Shown: positions 39,732 through 49,392 of the stretch, piece after piece
Numbering within the stretch: the first letter of the stretch is position 1
Layout of the letters: every line of letters starts with the position of its first letter
Assembly (NCBI RefSeq): GCF_014653695.1
Contig: NZ_BNAR01000003.1
Span: 124,001 to 188,000 of the forward strand
DNA: 64,000 bases
Direction: 5' to 3'
Source of the DNA: Lentzea cavernae
Lineage (GTDB): Bacteria > Actinomycetota > Actinomycetes > Mycobacteriales > Pseudonocardiaceae
Notes under the pieces: generated by a model
Told to the model about the DNA's origin: nothing
What the model saw: only the letters and a program-made list of their open reading frames with translations
Databases searched by the model: none
Made by a program: the position numbers and the translations under genes

Positions 39732-41840
39732 CTAACGCTTCAACATCCGGGTGAGACCGGCCGCGACGGTCGTGGCGAGGATCCAGCCCGTCACGATCAG
39801 CCCGGACGCGATCCACTGCGACGCACCCGGCGTCTGCCAGCGGTTCTTGTTGCCGAAGTCGACGATCGGCACCACCAGGTCGATCGTGTAGAGCCACGCG
39901 TTCCACGGCAGGTGGTCGTCGTCGTTGATCTCCACCAGCGGTCCCTTGAACTGGAACCACAGGCTGCCCACGACCCACGCCGCGATGAGCCACCCGAGCG
40001 CACGCGCCGGGCGGTAGCCGTAGCCGACCATCGACCGTTGCAGGAAGCTCCACACCAGCACCAACGGCCCGAAGAAGCGCATGCCCTCCGCGACCGCCTT
40101 GTACCGCAGGCGTTGCTTCTCGATCAGCACGGTCGAGGCGTGCTCCTCGTTGCCGGCCGCCGTCAGCATCTCGGCGAACTGGTCGTACGGACGAGGGTGG
40201 TAGCTGCGCCGCATCGCCTGCCGCAGCCAGCGCAACCGTTGCTGCACCTGGTCGTCGTCGCGGAGGTCGATGGGGTACGCGAGAGAGTCGTAGCGGAAGT
40301 CGTCGAGGTCGATGAAACCCGTGGCGTTCCAGAAGTTCTCGTTGTCGTCCAACGACGTGCAACGCGCCTGTCGCAGCGTCACGAGGCCCTTGGGCGGCGA
40401 CACGACGTTGAGCATCAGCTCCTGCACCTGCATGCCCATGGCGTTCAACGCATGGCTGTCGAGCTTGTAGCCGAGCACCGCGCCGTTGAAGTTCGCCATG
40501 CGGCCGATCACCGCGCGACGGCACCGCACGCCTCCGTGCGCGACGAACTCCTTGTCGCCGCGCGCGCAGATGAGGTCACGGCCGATCGTGGCGCCGCCGA
40601 TGTCGAGCGACGGCTTCTCGCGCGGCTGGTGCCGGTACTTGCCCGGCTTGATCAACCGGCTGCCGCGCAGGTCGAGGTTGGCACCGACGGTGATGCCGCG
40701 CAGTTCCAGGCCGCCGGAGACGTCCGACTCGCGCACCACGAAGTTGCTGCCGATCTGGGAGCGGTTGGCCAGCACGGCGTCCGCGGCCGGGTTGTCCACG
40801 GTGGCCCGTTCGATCGTGATGCTGCCGCGCACGTGCGTGTCGACCATGCGCAGCTGGCCCTTGATCTTCACGCCGCGTCCGACGACGTCGCCGCCGATCT
40901 CCGCGCCGTCGACGTGCAACGCGCGGCCCGAGCCGGTCGGATCGGTGCCGACGGCGGGAGGCGAGACGGCGTCCAGCACGGCCTCTGCCACCGACAACGT
41001 GCCGCCGATGCGGGCGTTCACCGCGCGGACCGTGCCCTGGCTCGTGAAACCGCGGTCGAGCTCCAGGTCACCCGACACGTCCACGCGGTCGAGGATGAGC
41101 GTCGCGGACGGGTCGGCGTGCGGGTCGTTGGTGTCCTTGAAGTCCGAGCCGCGGGAGAGCACCGCGCCGCTCAACGACAAGGTCGAGCTGATGCGGGCGT
41201 TGGCCAGGAACACCACCCCGTGCGAGGTGAACGCGCCGAGCAGGTTGCCGCCGACCTGCATGCCGTTGCCGTTCAACGTGAACCCGTCGGCGTTCTCCAG
41301 CACCGCGCTGCCGAGGGTGACGTTGCCGCCGATGCGCGCGCCCGCGAGCCGCACCTCGCCCTCGGTGATGATGCCGAACCCGAGCAACGCGCCCGCGACC
41401 GTCAGCCGGTCGCCGTGCAGGCAGAGCCCGCCGGGAACGCTGAACCTGGTCTCCCGCAACAGGACCGAGCCCGCGATCTCGGCGTCGGTCAGGTCGGTGA
41501 GACCGGAGACCCGGCAGTCGAGCAGCGAGACGTCGTTGCTGCTGCTCAGGTTCCGCGCTTCGAGCCCCGGCAGGTCGCAGTCGCTGAACGAGATGCCCGC
41601 CAGGTTGGCCTGTCGCAGGTCCGGTGCCGCCTCGAACTGGCAGCGCTCGAACTCCAGCACGTACGGGACCTCGACCGCGCGCAGGTCGAGCACGTCGGTG
41701 ACCACCCGGTCCACCACGCGGATGACGGGTGGGGTGCTCGGCTTGCGCCGGGGCAACCTCCACCCGCCACCACTGGAACTCTCGTTCTCCCCCAACAGTC
41801 CCCGCAGAACATCAGCCGCGGCGACCTTCCCCCTGGCCAC
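39732..41840 (-). CDS. large membrane-anchored beta-helix-like protein (702 aa)
   Basis: A long right-handed beta-helix-like region (about 60-480) is built of imperfect 20-25-residue turns with alternating small hydrophobic residues, for example ARIGGNVTLGSAVLENADGF, ARISSTLSLSGAVLSRGSDF and AEIGGDVVGRGVKIKGQLRM. A helical segment with charged residues follows (QQRLRWLRQAMRRSYHPRPY), then three to four TM helices at the C-terminus. Streptomyces relatives are labelled membrane-associated oxidoreductases, but I see no cofactor motif, so that name is doubtful. The helix more likely faces the cytosol as a binding scaffold. It ends just upstream of ROK kinase on the same strand, and follows an amino acid ABC transporter by 5 bp. 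Confidence 0.75.
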   Translation of the reverse strand: MARGKVAAADVLRGLLGENESSSGGGWRLPRRKPSTPPVIRVVDRVVTDVLDLRAVEVPYVLEFERCQFEAAPDLRQANLAGISFSDCDLPGLEARNLSSSNDVSLLDCRVSGLTDLTDAEIAGSVLLRETRFSVPGGLCLHGDRLTVAGALLGFGIITEGEVRLAGARIGGNVTLGSAVLENADGFTLNGNGMQVGGNLLGAFTSHGVVFLANARISSTLSLSGAVLSRGSDFKDTNDPHADPSATLILDRVDVSGDLELDRGFTSQGTVRAVNARIGGTLSVAEAVLDAVSPPAVGTDPTGSGRALHVDGAEIGGDVVGRGVKIKGQLRMVDTHVRGSITIERATVDNPAADAVLANRSQIGSNFVVRESDVSGGLELRGITVGANLDLRGSRLIKPGKYRHQPREKPSLDIGGATIGRDLICARGDKEFVAHGGVRCRRAVIGRMANFNGAVLGYKLDSHALNAMGMQVQELMLNVVSPPKGLVTLRQARCTSLDDNENFWNATGFIDLDDFRYDSLAYPIDLRDDDQVQQRLRWLRQAMRRSYHPRPYDQFAEMLTAAGNEEHASTVLIEKQRLRYKAVAEGMRFFGPLVLVWSFLQRSMVGYGYRPARALGWLIAAWVVGSLWFQFKGPLVEINDDDHLPWNAWLYTIDLVVPIVDFGNKNRWQTPGASQWIASGLIVTGWILATTVAAGLTRMLKR

Positions 41841-41845
41841 CGGAC

Positions 41846-42613
41846 CTAGGCCGGGTCGCTCGGGCCGTGGTGCGTCGGGTCGAGCACGCGGGCCAGGAAC
41901 TCCTGGGTGCGCGCCTCCTGCGGGTCGCCGATCACCTCGGCCGCCGGGCCCTCCTCGACGATGTAGCCGCCGTCCATGAAGATCACCTTGTCGGCGACCT
42001 CGCGGGCGAACTGCATCTCGTGCGTCACGACCAGCATCGTCATGCCCTCGTCGGCGAGCTGGCGCATCACGCCGAGCACGTCACCGACGAGCTCGGGGTC
42101 CAGCGCCGAGGTCGGCTCGTCGAACAGCATCACGTCCGGGTCCATCGACAGCGCGCGGGCGATCGCCACGCGCTGCTGCTGGCCGCCGGAGAGCTGCGCC
42201 GGCATCGAGTTGGCCTTCTCCTTCAACCCGACGCGGTCGAGGTTGCGCAGGGCGATCTCCTGCGCCTCCTTCTCGCTGCGCTTGAGCACCTTGCGCTGCG
42301 CGACCGTGAGGTTCGCGAGGACGTTCAGGTGCGCGAACAGGTTGAACGACTGGAAGACCATGCCGATCTTCGTGCGCGCCAGGTCGATGTCGACGTCCGG
42401 GTTGGTCAGCTCGACGCCGTTGACGACGATCTTGCCGTCGTTCGGCTCCTCGAGCAGGTTCACGCACCGCAGCAACGTCGACTTGCCGGAACCGGACGGG
42501 CCGATGATGCAGACCACGTCACCGCGGTTGACCGTGACGTCGATGCCCTTGAGGACGTCCAGCGAGCCGAACGACTTCTTCAGCCCGGTGATCTCAACAC
42601 TGATGTCGCTCAC
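41846..42613 (-). CDS. polar amino acid ABC transporter, ATP-binding protein
   Basis: 255 residues of the GlnQ/GluA type. Walker [11 protein letters not shown]-loop [13 protein letters not shown], signature [15 protein letters not shown], Walker [17 protein letters not shown] and His-switch VVTHEM are all intact. It energises import of a polar amino acid, probably glutamate or glutamine, with the permease and binding protein upstream. The start overlaps the permease stop by 4 bp. Gene order is binding protein, permease, ATPase. Confidence 0.93.
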   Translation of the reverse strand: MSDISVEITGLKKSFGSLDVLKGIDVTVNRGDVVCIIGPSGSGKSTLLRCVNLLEEPNDGKIVVNGVELTNPDVDIDLARTKIGMVFQSFNLFAHLNVLANLTVAQRKVLKRSEKEAQEIALRNLDRVGLKEKANSMPAQLSGGQQQRVAIARALSMDPDVMLFDEPTSALDPELVGDVLGVMRQLADEGMTMLVVTHEMQFAREVADKVIFMDGGYIVEEGPAAEVIGDPQEARTQEFLARVLDPTHHGPSDPA

Positions 42614-43407
42614 AGGACGGACACCTTCTTCCCGCCGGAGCGGCGCTCCAGGTACCGCGAAAGGTACCCGAGAGGCAACGTGATGATCAGGTAGCAGAGG
42701 CCGACCACGAGGATCGGGGTGAGCGACGGGCTGCGGCTCAGCGTCTCCCGCCCGAACTTCGTCAGCTCGTACTGGTCGCGCGCCAGGCCGATGATGTAGA
42801 TCAGCGAGGAGTCCTTGGTCAGCAGGATCAGCTCGTTGGTCAGCGGCGGCAGGATGATCCGGAACGCCTGCGGGATCACGATGGTGATCATCGCGCGGCC
42901 CTGCGACATGCCGAGCGACCTGGCCGCCTCGACCTGCCCCTTGGGCACGGCCTGGATGCCGGCGCGGATCGTCTCGGCCATGTAGGCGGCACCGACGATG
43001 CCGAGCGCCAGCATGACCGTCGAGTAGATGTCGAACTGGATCTGGAACGCGAGCGGCACGCCGAACGCCAGACCGATGAACACCAGCAGAGCCGGAACGC
43101 CGCGGAAGAACTCGATGTAGACGGTCGCGATCCAGCGGTACGGCGCGATCGACGAGAGCTTCATCAGTGCGAGCACGAGGCCCAGCGCGAGGCCGAACGC
43201 GAAGCCGAGCGCGGTGTAGATGAGGGTGTTCTTCAACGCGACGGTGATGACGTTGGGGAACATCTCCCCCATCGTCTTGAAGTTGAAGAACGCCGTGCGG
43301 ATCTGTTCCCAGTCGGCCAGGAACGCGATCACGACAACGATGACGACCAGCAGCGCGTATTGCGAGTACCGGAAGTATTCGGCCCGCTTGCGCTTCGACA
43401 GCGCCAT
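42610..43407 (-). CDS. polar amino acid ABC transporter, permease
   Basis: 265 residues from ATG 43407, preceded by TAGGAG. Six membrane helices; the His/Glu/Gln-type permease motif [20 protein letters not shown] and the EAA loop [20 protein letters not shown] match the family. It lies between the binding protein (73 bp upstream) and the ATPase (coupled). A basic N-terminal stretch [15 protein letters not shown] is cytoplasmic. Only one permease gene is present, so it should act as a homodimer. Confidence 0.92.
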   Translation of the reverse strand: MALSKRKRAEYFRYSQYALLVVIVVVIAFLADWEQIRTAFFNFKTMGEMFPNVITVALKNTLIYTALGFAFGLALGLVLALMKLSSIAPYRWIATVYIEFFRGVPALLVFIGLAFGVPLAFQIQFDIYSTVMLALGIVGAAYMAETIRAGIQAVPKGQVEAARSLGMSQGRAMITIVIPQAFRIILPPLTNELILLTKDSSLIYIIGLARDQYELTKFGRETLSRSPSLTPILVVGLCYLIITLPLGYLSRYLERRSGGKKVSVL

Positions 43408-43480
43408 TCTGACTCCTAGCGGATGTGGTTCGGAACGCGAACGGGGCGGCGTCGTCCGCCGCCCCGTCAGCACGAGATCG

Positions 43481-44299
43481 CTACTTCTTCTCCGGCTTCT
43501 TGCCGAACCACTTCTCGTAGATCTTGTCGTACTCGCCGTCGTCCTTGGCCTTCTTCAGCACGGCGTTGACCTTCTCGGCCAGGGCGGTGTTGCCCTTCTT
43601 GATGCCGATGCCGTACTGCTCGTTCGTGTCGAACTCGGCGGACACGGCGGTGTCCGGGAACTCCTTGACGTAGTCGAGGAGCACGCCGTTGTCGTTGATG
43701 GCGGCGTCGACGGCGCCGGTGCGCACCGCGGTCTCCATCAGCGGGAGGTCTTCGTACTGGATGACCTCGTAGCCGTTGGCGGCCTTGTTCTCGTTGGCGT
43801 AGATCTCACCGGTGGTGTCCAGCTGGACACCGATCTTCTTGCCCTTGAGGTCCGCCAGCGTCTTGATCGGCGAGTCCTTCTTGACCAGAAGCGCCTGCGA
43901 GGCCTCGAAGTACGGGTCCGAGAAGTCGATCGACTGCTTGCGCTCTTCCTTGATCGTCATACCGGCGGCCGCGAGGTCGCACTGGTTGGCGTTGAAGCTC
44001 GCACCGGAGGTGATCGTCTCGAACTGGGTGTCGAAGATCTCCTGCTGGACGCCGAGTTCCTTGGCGATCAGGTCGACCAGATCGACGTCGAAGCCGACGG
44101 TCTTGTCGCCGTCGGTGTACTGGAACGGCTTGTAGGACAGGTGGGTGCAGGTGACGAGCTTGCCTTCCTTGACAAGCTTGATGCCACCGTCGGTCGTTCC
44201 ACCACCGCTGTTGGTGCTCGTCGCGCAACCGGCGAGCGCGGTCAGCGCTAGGGCCGCTGCGGGCAGCAGGGCGAGCACGTGCCTGGGTCGACGAGCCAC
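43481..44299 (-). CDS. polar amino acid ABC transporter, substrate-binding lipoprotein
   Basis: 272 residues from GTG 44299, with GGAG about 9 nt upstream. Signal peptide LALLPAAALALTALAGC ends in the lipobox LAGC. The mature part is a type II solute-binding fold: LVTCTHLSYKPFQYTDGDKT, VGFDVDLVDLIAKELGV, FETITSGASFNANQCDLAAA and KKIGVQLDTTGEIY. The Phe/Asp pattern and the Arg in SIDFSDPYF-adjacent strand suit an acidic or amide amino acid such as glutamate. Its AT-rich upstream region (44300-44540) should hold the operon promoter. Confidence 0.92.
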   Translation of the reverse strand: MARRPRHVLALLPAAALALTALAGCATSTNSGGGTTDGGIKLVKEGKLVTCTHLSYKPFQYTDGDKTVGFDVDLVDLIAKELGVQQEIFDTQFETITSGASFNANQCDLAAAGMTIKEERKQSIDFSDPYFEASQALLVKKDSPIKTLADLKGKKIGVQLDTTGEIYANENKAANGYEVIQYEDLPLMETAVRTGAVDAAINDNGVLLDYVKEFPDTAVSAEFDTNEQYGIGIKKGNTALAEKVNAVLKKAKDDGEYDKIYEKWFGKKPEKK

Positions 44300-44540
44300 T
44301 GCGTCACTCCTCGTAACTGTCGCGGACGAGTGAACGGGATCCTGCCACTCGGGTGACGTGGAGGACAGCACGTGCGTGTTACAGGCCACTGCCTTGCAAT
44401 GATTTTGCGTCAAATCGGCTTTTCGATCACAAAATCTTGCGCGGTTTGGTCCAGATCACACAACTTCTTCACGTATTGCACACGGATAATTACGATCCGC
44501 GAGCGTTTCCTTGATCAGGATTTGATCACGACGGTGCTGG

Positions 44541-47195
44541 TCAGCGTGTTCTTTCGGTCATCAGACCTGCCACGAGAGCGGTCCAGCCCGTTTGGTGGGT
44601 GGCGCCGAGACCCTCCCCGGTATCACCGTCGAAGTACTCGCTGAAGGTGACGTGGTTGCGCCAAAGAGGTGAATCGGACGACTCGATCCGCTTGCCGTCC
44701 GACGGCCTGCGCCCGTCGTGGTCGGGCAGGAACAGCCCGACGAGCCGGTCCGAGAGCTCGTCCGCGACCTGACCCGCCGTGACCCAGCGCCCGGAGTGCG
44801 TCGGCATCTCGACCTGGAACATGCCGTCGTGGAACGCGCAGACCGTGCGCAGCGCCTCCACCAGCAACGCGTTGGTCGGCAGCCAGATCGGGCCGCGCCA
44901 GTTGGAGTTGCCGCCGAACATCGGCGTGTGCGACTCGCCAGGCTCGTAGCCCATGCGGTGGTCCTGGCCGGCGACCTTGACCTCCAAGCCCTCGCGGTGA
45001 GCGGCGCTGAGCGAGCGGATCCCGTGCGGTGACAGGAACTCCTGCTCGTCGAGCATCCGGTGCAGCACGCGCTTGAGCTTGCCCTCGTCGAGCAACGACA
45101 CGAACGCGCCGCGCTCGTAGTGGAAGGTGATGAACTGCCGCAGTTCAGGCCGGCGCTTGAGCAGGTGCTCCAACCGGCTCGTGAACCCGGGCAGTTCGCT
45201 GAGCACCCACGGCTCCAGAACTGCTGACGCGAGCAACGGGATCAGGCCGACCATCGACCGCACGCGCACCGGCTCGGACTCGACGTCGCCGTCCGGGCGG
45301 CGGCGCGAGACGCGGTCGTAGCAGAAGCCGTCCTCGTCGTGCCAGATCCCGCCGCCGTGCGACCCGAAGTGCGTGAACGCCCCGGCGATCGACAGGAAGT
45401 GCTCGACGAACTTCGTCGCGACGTCCTCATAGGACTCGTCGTCCCGCGCCAGCTCCAGCGCGATCTGCATGAGGTGCAGACTGTACGCGGCCATCCACGA
45501 CGTGGCGTCGGACTGCTCCAGCCGCCACTCGCCCAGCATCGGCTCCGACCTGTTGACCGGCCCGATGTTGTCCATGCCGAGGAACCCGCCCTCGAACAGG
45601 TAGCTGCCGTCGGCGTCCTTGCGGTTGACCCACCACGAGAAGTTGAGCAGCAGCTTGTGGAAGATCTTGGCGAGGAACCCGCGGTCCCTGCTGCCGTCCG
45701 CGCGGTAGACCTGCAACGCCGCCCACGCGTGCACCGGCGGGTTCACGTCGCCGAACTCCCACTCGTAGGCGGGGATCTGGCCGTTGGGGTGCATCATCCA
45801 CTCACGGCAGAACAGCAGCAGCTGCTCCTTCGCGAACGCCGGGTCGACCAGCGTGAACGGGAGGGTGTGGAACGCCAGGTCCCACGCCGCGAACCACGGG
45901 TACTCCCACTCGTCCGGCATCGAGATGACGTCGGCGACGTCGAGGTGCCGCCAGTGCACGTTGCGCGCCCGGGCAGTCCGCCTGCTCGACGGCGCTTCGG
46001 GCTTGGTCGGGTCGCCGTCCAGCCAGTCGCGCGTGCGGAACCGGTAGTGCTGCTTCGTCCACATGAGACCCGCGAGCGCGCGCCGCAGCACGTGCTTCTC
46101 CTCGCGGCTGGTCTGCGTGGCGATGGCGCCGTGGAACTCGTCGGCCTCGAGCTTCCTGCTCGTCATGGTCTCGGCGAAGCTCGGCCCGAACGGGTCCAGG
46201 TGCCCGTCCCCGCCGACGAGCCGCAGCCTGACCGTCACCGTCTCGCCCGGCTCGACCGGGTCGAACGAGTACCAGGCGGCGAACTTCGTGCCCGCCGTCC
46301 CCGCGTCGTCCGGCCCGGCGACCTGGCACGTGGTCGTGCTGCCGCCCACCACGTAGTCGCAGATGCCGTCCTTGACCCACGGCGACGGGTTGCGCCCGGC
46401 ACCGAAGAGCGCCACCTCGTTGCTCTCGTTGTCCGTCATGAGCATCGACGGCCGGTCGTCCAGGTGCAGCGTGTACCGGCCGAGGTTGCCGTGATCAGCC
46501 GTGACCTTGCGTCCGGCCGTGGTGCTCGCAACGAGCTGACACGGCCGTTGGTCCCGGCCCCAGGCCCACGTGTTGCGGAACCACAGCTGCGGCAACAGGT
46601 GCAGCGGCGCGTCCTCGGGACCGTGGTTGGTGGCGCTGATCTCTACGCAGATGTCGTCCGTGTCCGCCTTCGCGTAGGTGACCTGGACGTCGAAGAACCG
46701 GTTCTCGTCGAGCACGCCGGTGTCGCTCAGTTCGGGCTCGCGGTTCTCCCGCCCGGCGCTGCGCGCCATCTCCCGCAGCCGCTCGTACGGGAACTCCCGC
46801 TGCGGGTACCGGTAGACGACCTGCATCCAGGAGTGGGTGGGCGTCCCGTCGGTCACCCACCAGTGCTCCTTGACGTCCTCGCCGTGGTTGCCCTCTTCGT
46901 TGGCGAGGCCGAAGTACCGCTCCTTGAGGAACGGGTCCCTGCCGTTCCACAGCGCGACGGCGAAGTTCAGGAACCCGTGCACGTCGCAGATGCCGGCGAT
47001 GCCGTCCTCGCCCCACCGGTAGGCGCGCGAACGGGCGTGGTCGAACGGGAACGAGGCCCACGCGTCACCCTCGGGCGAGTAGTCCTCGCGGACCGTGCCC
47101 CACTGGCGACCCGACAGGTACGGCCCCCACAGCCGCCACGGCGAAGTCGGGGTGTCCGACTCCGCCAGGCGTGCCCGTTCCGCTTCTCCGACCAT
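44541..47195 (-). CDS. GH63-like glycoside hydrolase / glucosidase, large
   Basis: About 884 residues from ATG 47195; GTG 47213 is another start. Cytosolic, with no signal. The N-terminal beta-rich part (WGPYLSGRQWGTVREDY, LPQLWFRNTWAWGRD) leads into an (alpha/alpha)6 barrel with EYPWFAAWDLAFHTLPF (catalytic Asp candidate), HPNGQIPAYEWEFGDVNPPV, and FGGNSNWRGPIWLPTNAL near the end. These are hallmarks of GH63 members related to mannosylglycerate or glucosylglycerate hydrolases and MGH-type glucosidases. The likely substrate is an alpha-glucoside or alpha-mannoside compatible solute or oligosaccharide. It is a single-gene unit. Confidence 0.8.
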   Translation of the reverse strand: MVGEAERARLAESDTPTSPWRLWGPYLSGRQWGTVREDYSPEGDAWASFPFDHARSRAYRWGEDGIAGICDVHGFLNFAVALWNGRDPFLKERYFGLANEEGNHGEDVKEHWWVTDGTPTHSWMQVVYRYPQREFPYERLREMARSAGRENREPELSDTGVLDENRFFDVQVTYAKADTDDICVEISATNHGPEDAPLHLLPQLWFRNTWAWGRDQRPCQLVASTTAGRKVTADHGNLGRYTLHLDDRPSMLMTDNESNEVALFGAGRNPSPWVKDGICDYVVGGSTTTCQVAGPDDAGTAGTKFAAWYSFDPVEPGETVTVRLRLVGGDGHLDPFGPSFAETMTSRKLEADEFHGAIATQTSREEKHVLRRALAGLMWTKQHYRFRTRDWLDGDPTKPEAPSSRRTARARNVHWRHLDVADVISMPDEWEYPWFAAWDLAFHTLPFTLVDPAFAKEQLLLFCREWMMHPNGQIPAYEWEFGDVNPPVHAWAALQVYRADGSRDRGFLAKIFHKLLLNFSWWVNRKDADGSYLFEGGFLGMDNIGPVNRSEPMLGEWRLEQSDATSWMAAYSLHLMQIALELARDDESYEDVATKFVEHFLSIAGAFTHFGSHGGGIWHDEDGFCYDRVSRRRPDGDVESEPVRVRSMVGLIPLLASAVLEPWVLSELPGFTSRLEHLLKRRPELRQFITFHYERGAFVSLLDEGKLKRVLHRMLDEQEFLSPHGIRSLSAAHREGLEVKVAGQDHRMGYEPGESHTPMFGGNSNWRGPIWLPTNALLVEALRTVCAFHDGMFQVEMPTHSGRWVTAGQVADELSDRLVGLFLPDHDGRRPSDGKRIESSDSPLWRNHVTFSEYFDGDTGEGLGATHQTGWTALVAGLMTERTR

Positions 47196-47331
47196 CCGCC
47201 CAGTGTGGGACACCTGGTCGTACGGCCGGTCGGGGCCACGTCTCGGCTGAGTCCTAGCTCACTCGAGGCGGGGTGGAGCGTGACCTGTTCGGCTCATTTT
47301 GATCGTGCCCGAACGAGCGCACGATGCACGG

Positions 47332-49392
47332 ATGACCGAGGACGAGGTCTTCGAGCAGGTCGTGGAGGCGGCACTGCGGCTGGGCGAGCACGGGGAACCG
47401 CCTGGTGATCCCGAGGCGCTGCGGGCCGTGCTGCGAGATGCCAAGCCGTGGATCGTCGCTTCGGCGCGCGCCCAGCACGACCGCTACACGGAGCTCGCCG
47501 TCGTGAGCGCGAGCGGTCTGGCCCGTTCCGCGACGAAGCACCCGTTCCTGTGGCGCTGCCTGCTGCTCGTCGTGATTCCGGTGACCGTGTGGGTGCTTTG
47601 GGTGCTGTTGTTCAAGTACGGGGTCAACGGCAACCCGGCGATACCCGTTGTCCGCAACTCGGCGTTCGGCCTCGGAACCGCCGCGGTGGTGTTCGGGATC
47701 TCGTACACGGGCGTGATCGGGAGGACGGTCGCGTGGTTCTGGGGGGTCGCGGGGCAGGGCAGCGTCTCCCTCTCCGTGCTCATCGCGAACGTCGGCGCGG
47801 TGGTGGCAGCCGGCTGGCTCGTGCTGCTCGTCACCGTGCCGCTCAGCCTCGCGCTCGTCTGGGGAGTGGGTCACCTGACCGAGGTCCTCAACGTCGTCCT
47901 GCCACCGGCGATGCTCGTCGGCAGGCTCGTCGCGGCGGACCAGGCGCTCGCGGAGTGGCGGTCGGCGATGCTCAACGACGGCGTGCTGCCCGCACTGCGA
48001 GCCGAGCTGGGCGGCACCCGCGTCGTGCCGGGCACCGCGCTGGCGTTCGGCGACGCGCGGAACCTGCACCGGGGCGGCTCGCTGATCAGCCACCAGCCGG
48101 TGCCGGCGGGCAGGGAGCTGGCCGAGCTGGTCGGCACGCTCGACGGCGGCAGCTTCGCGCTCGCCGGTCCGCGCGGTTCCGGCAAGACCAACCTGCTGAG
48201 GGCCTTCTGCCAGGGCGCCTACCGCGGGCAGGGCCAGGCCGCGGACCTGAGCGTGCTGGTCGCGGCACCGGTCGACTACGTCCCGCGGGAGTTCGTGCTG
48301 CACCTCTACGCGCGGGCCTGCCACGCGGTGCTCGCCCACCTCCGCGAGACCGAGCGCAAGGTCGTCCGGCGCCGCTGGTGGGTCCGGCACGACGACAGGC
48401 GCCGGCTGGCCAGGTCGGCGCAGCGCGGTCTCCGCGACATCGCCTACGTCCAGACCCTGACCGGTGAGACCAGCGGGAAGTTCGGCTTCCGGGGTGCGGA
48501 GCTCGCCCACAAGCGCGCGACCAGCCTGGCCGGCCGCCCGCCGACGTACCCCGAGGTGGTGGACGACTTCCGCACGTTCGTCCGCGACGTCGCCCGCACG
48601 CTGGACCCGGTGCGCGTGGTGATCGCCGTCGACGAGATCGACCGCATCGGCGCGGGCGAGCCGGCCCGCAGGTTCCTCAACGAGATCAAGGCCGTCTTCG
48701 ACGTGCCCGGCTGCTACTACCTGGTGTCCGTGTCGACCGAGGCCCAGCACGACTTCGAGCTGGCGGGCATGGGGTTGCGCAGCGTCTTCGACAGCTCGTT
48801 CGACGAGGTCGTCCGCGTCGACTACCTGGACTTCCAGCTCGCCCGCGGCCTGATCAGCAGGTCGGTGGACGGCCTGCCGGAGGTGTTCGTGGCGCTCGCC
48901 TACGCGTTCTCCGGAGGCCTCGCCCGGCAGCTCACCCGCTCGGCCCGAGCGATCGTCCGGCAGCCGCGCGGGAGCCTGCTGGCGGACGTGGCCGAGAAGC
49001 TGGTCGCCGACGAACTGGACCGCGTCTGCAAGACGACGAGCGACGCGCTCACGGCGCTGGACGACCGCGACGGCGTGACGAAACTGCTGCGCGTACTCGC
49101 TGATCCCGACCCGGACCTGCACGTCCTGCGCGAACGCGTGCAGGCGTCCTACGCGAAGGAGCACACCGCGATCGGTGATCTCGCGGACAGGGCGGCGGCG
49201 CGGATCGCGTTCCTCGCCGTCGTCCGCGACCACTTCACCAACGACCTGACCGAGGTGCTCCCCGCGCAGGTCGACGCACTCGCGAGAGCGCGTCGCTACG
49301 CGGGGAGCAACCCGGCCACGGGCCTGGCCCTGCTCGAGGAGTTCAGCTCTGCTTCGCCTGCGCGTCCAGCACCAGGGCGATCGCCTCGGTGA
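47332..49392 (+). CDS. membrane-bound P-loop NTPase, KAP/STAND-like
   Basis: 686 residues from ATG 47332. Three to four membrane helices lie in the first 190 residues (LWRCLLLVVIPVTVWVLWVL, AFGLGTAAVVFGISYTGVIG, a long one at about 148-180). After a linker, Walker A GPRGSGKT (279-286) and Walker B VVIAVDEIDRI (Asp-Glu 434-435) form an AAA+/STAND-type ATPase, with a sensor-like VSVSTEAQHDFE and a helical C-terminus with an ERVQASYAKEH segment. I cannot name a characterised homologue. KAP-type ATPases with TM helices are found in envelope assembly and in some phage-defence proteins. Its 3' end overlaps the convergent peptidase gene by 50 bp. Confidence 0.75.
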   Translation: MTEDEVFEQVVEAALRLGEHGEPPGDPEALRAVLRDAKPWIVASARAQHDRYTELAVVSASGLARSATKHPFLWRCLLLVVIPVTVWVLWVLLFKYGVNGNPAIPVVRNSAFGLGTAAVVFGISYTGVIGRTVAWFWGVAGQGSVSLSVLIANVGAVVAAGWLVLLVTVPLSLALVWGVGHLTEVLNVVLPPAMLVGRLVAADQALAEWRSAMLNDGVLPALRAELGGTRVVPGTALAFGDARNLHRGGSLISHQPVPAGRELAELVGTLDGGSFALAGPRGSGKTNLLRAFCQGAYRGQGQAADLSVLVAAPVDYVPREFVLHLYARACHAVLAHLRETERKVVRRRWWVRHDDRRRLARSAQRGLRDIAYVQTLTGETSGKFGFRGAELAHKRATSLAGRPPTYPEVVDDFRTFVRDVARTLDPVRVVIAVDEIDRIGAGEPARRFLNEIKAVFDVPGCYYLVSVSTEAQHDFELAGMGLRSVFDSSFDEVVRVDYLDFQLARGLISRSVDGLPEVFVALAYAFSGGLARQLTRSARAIVRQPRGSLLADVAEKLVADELDRVCKTTSDALTALDDRDGVTKLLRVLADPDPDLHVLRERVQASYAKEHTAIGDLADRAAARIAFLAVVRDHFTNDLTEVLPAQVDALARARRYAGSNPATGLALLEEFSSASPARPAPGRSPR

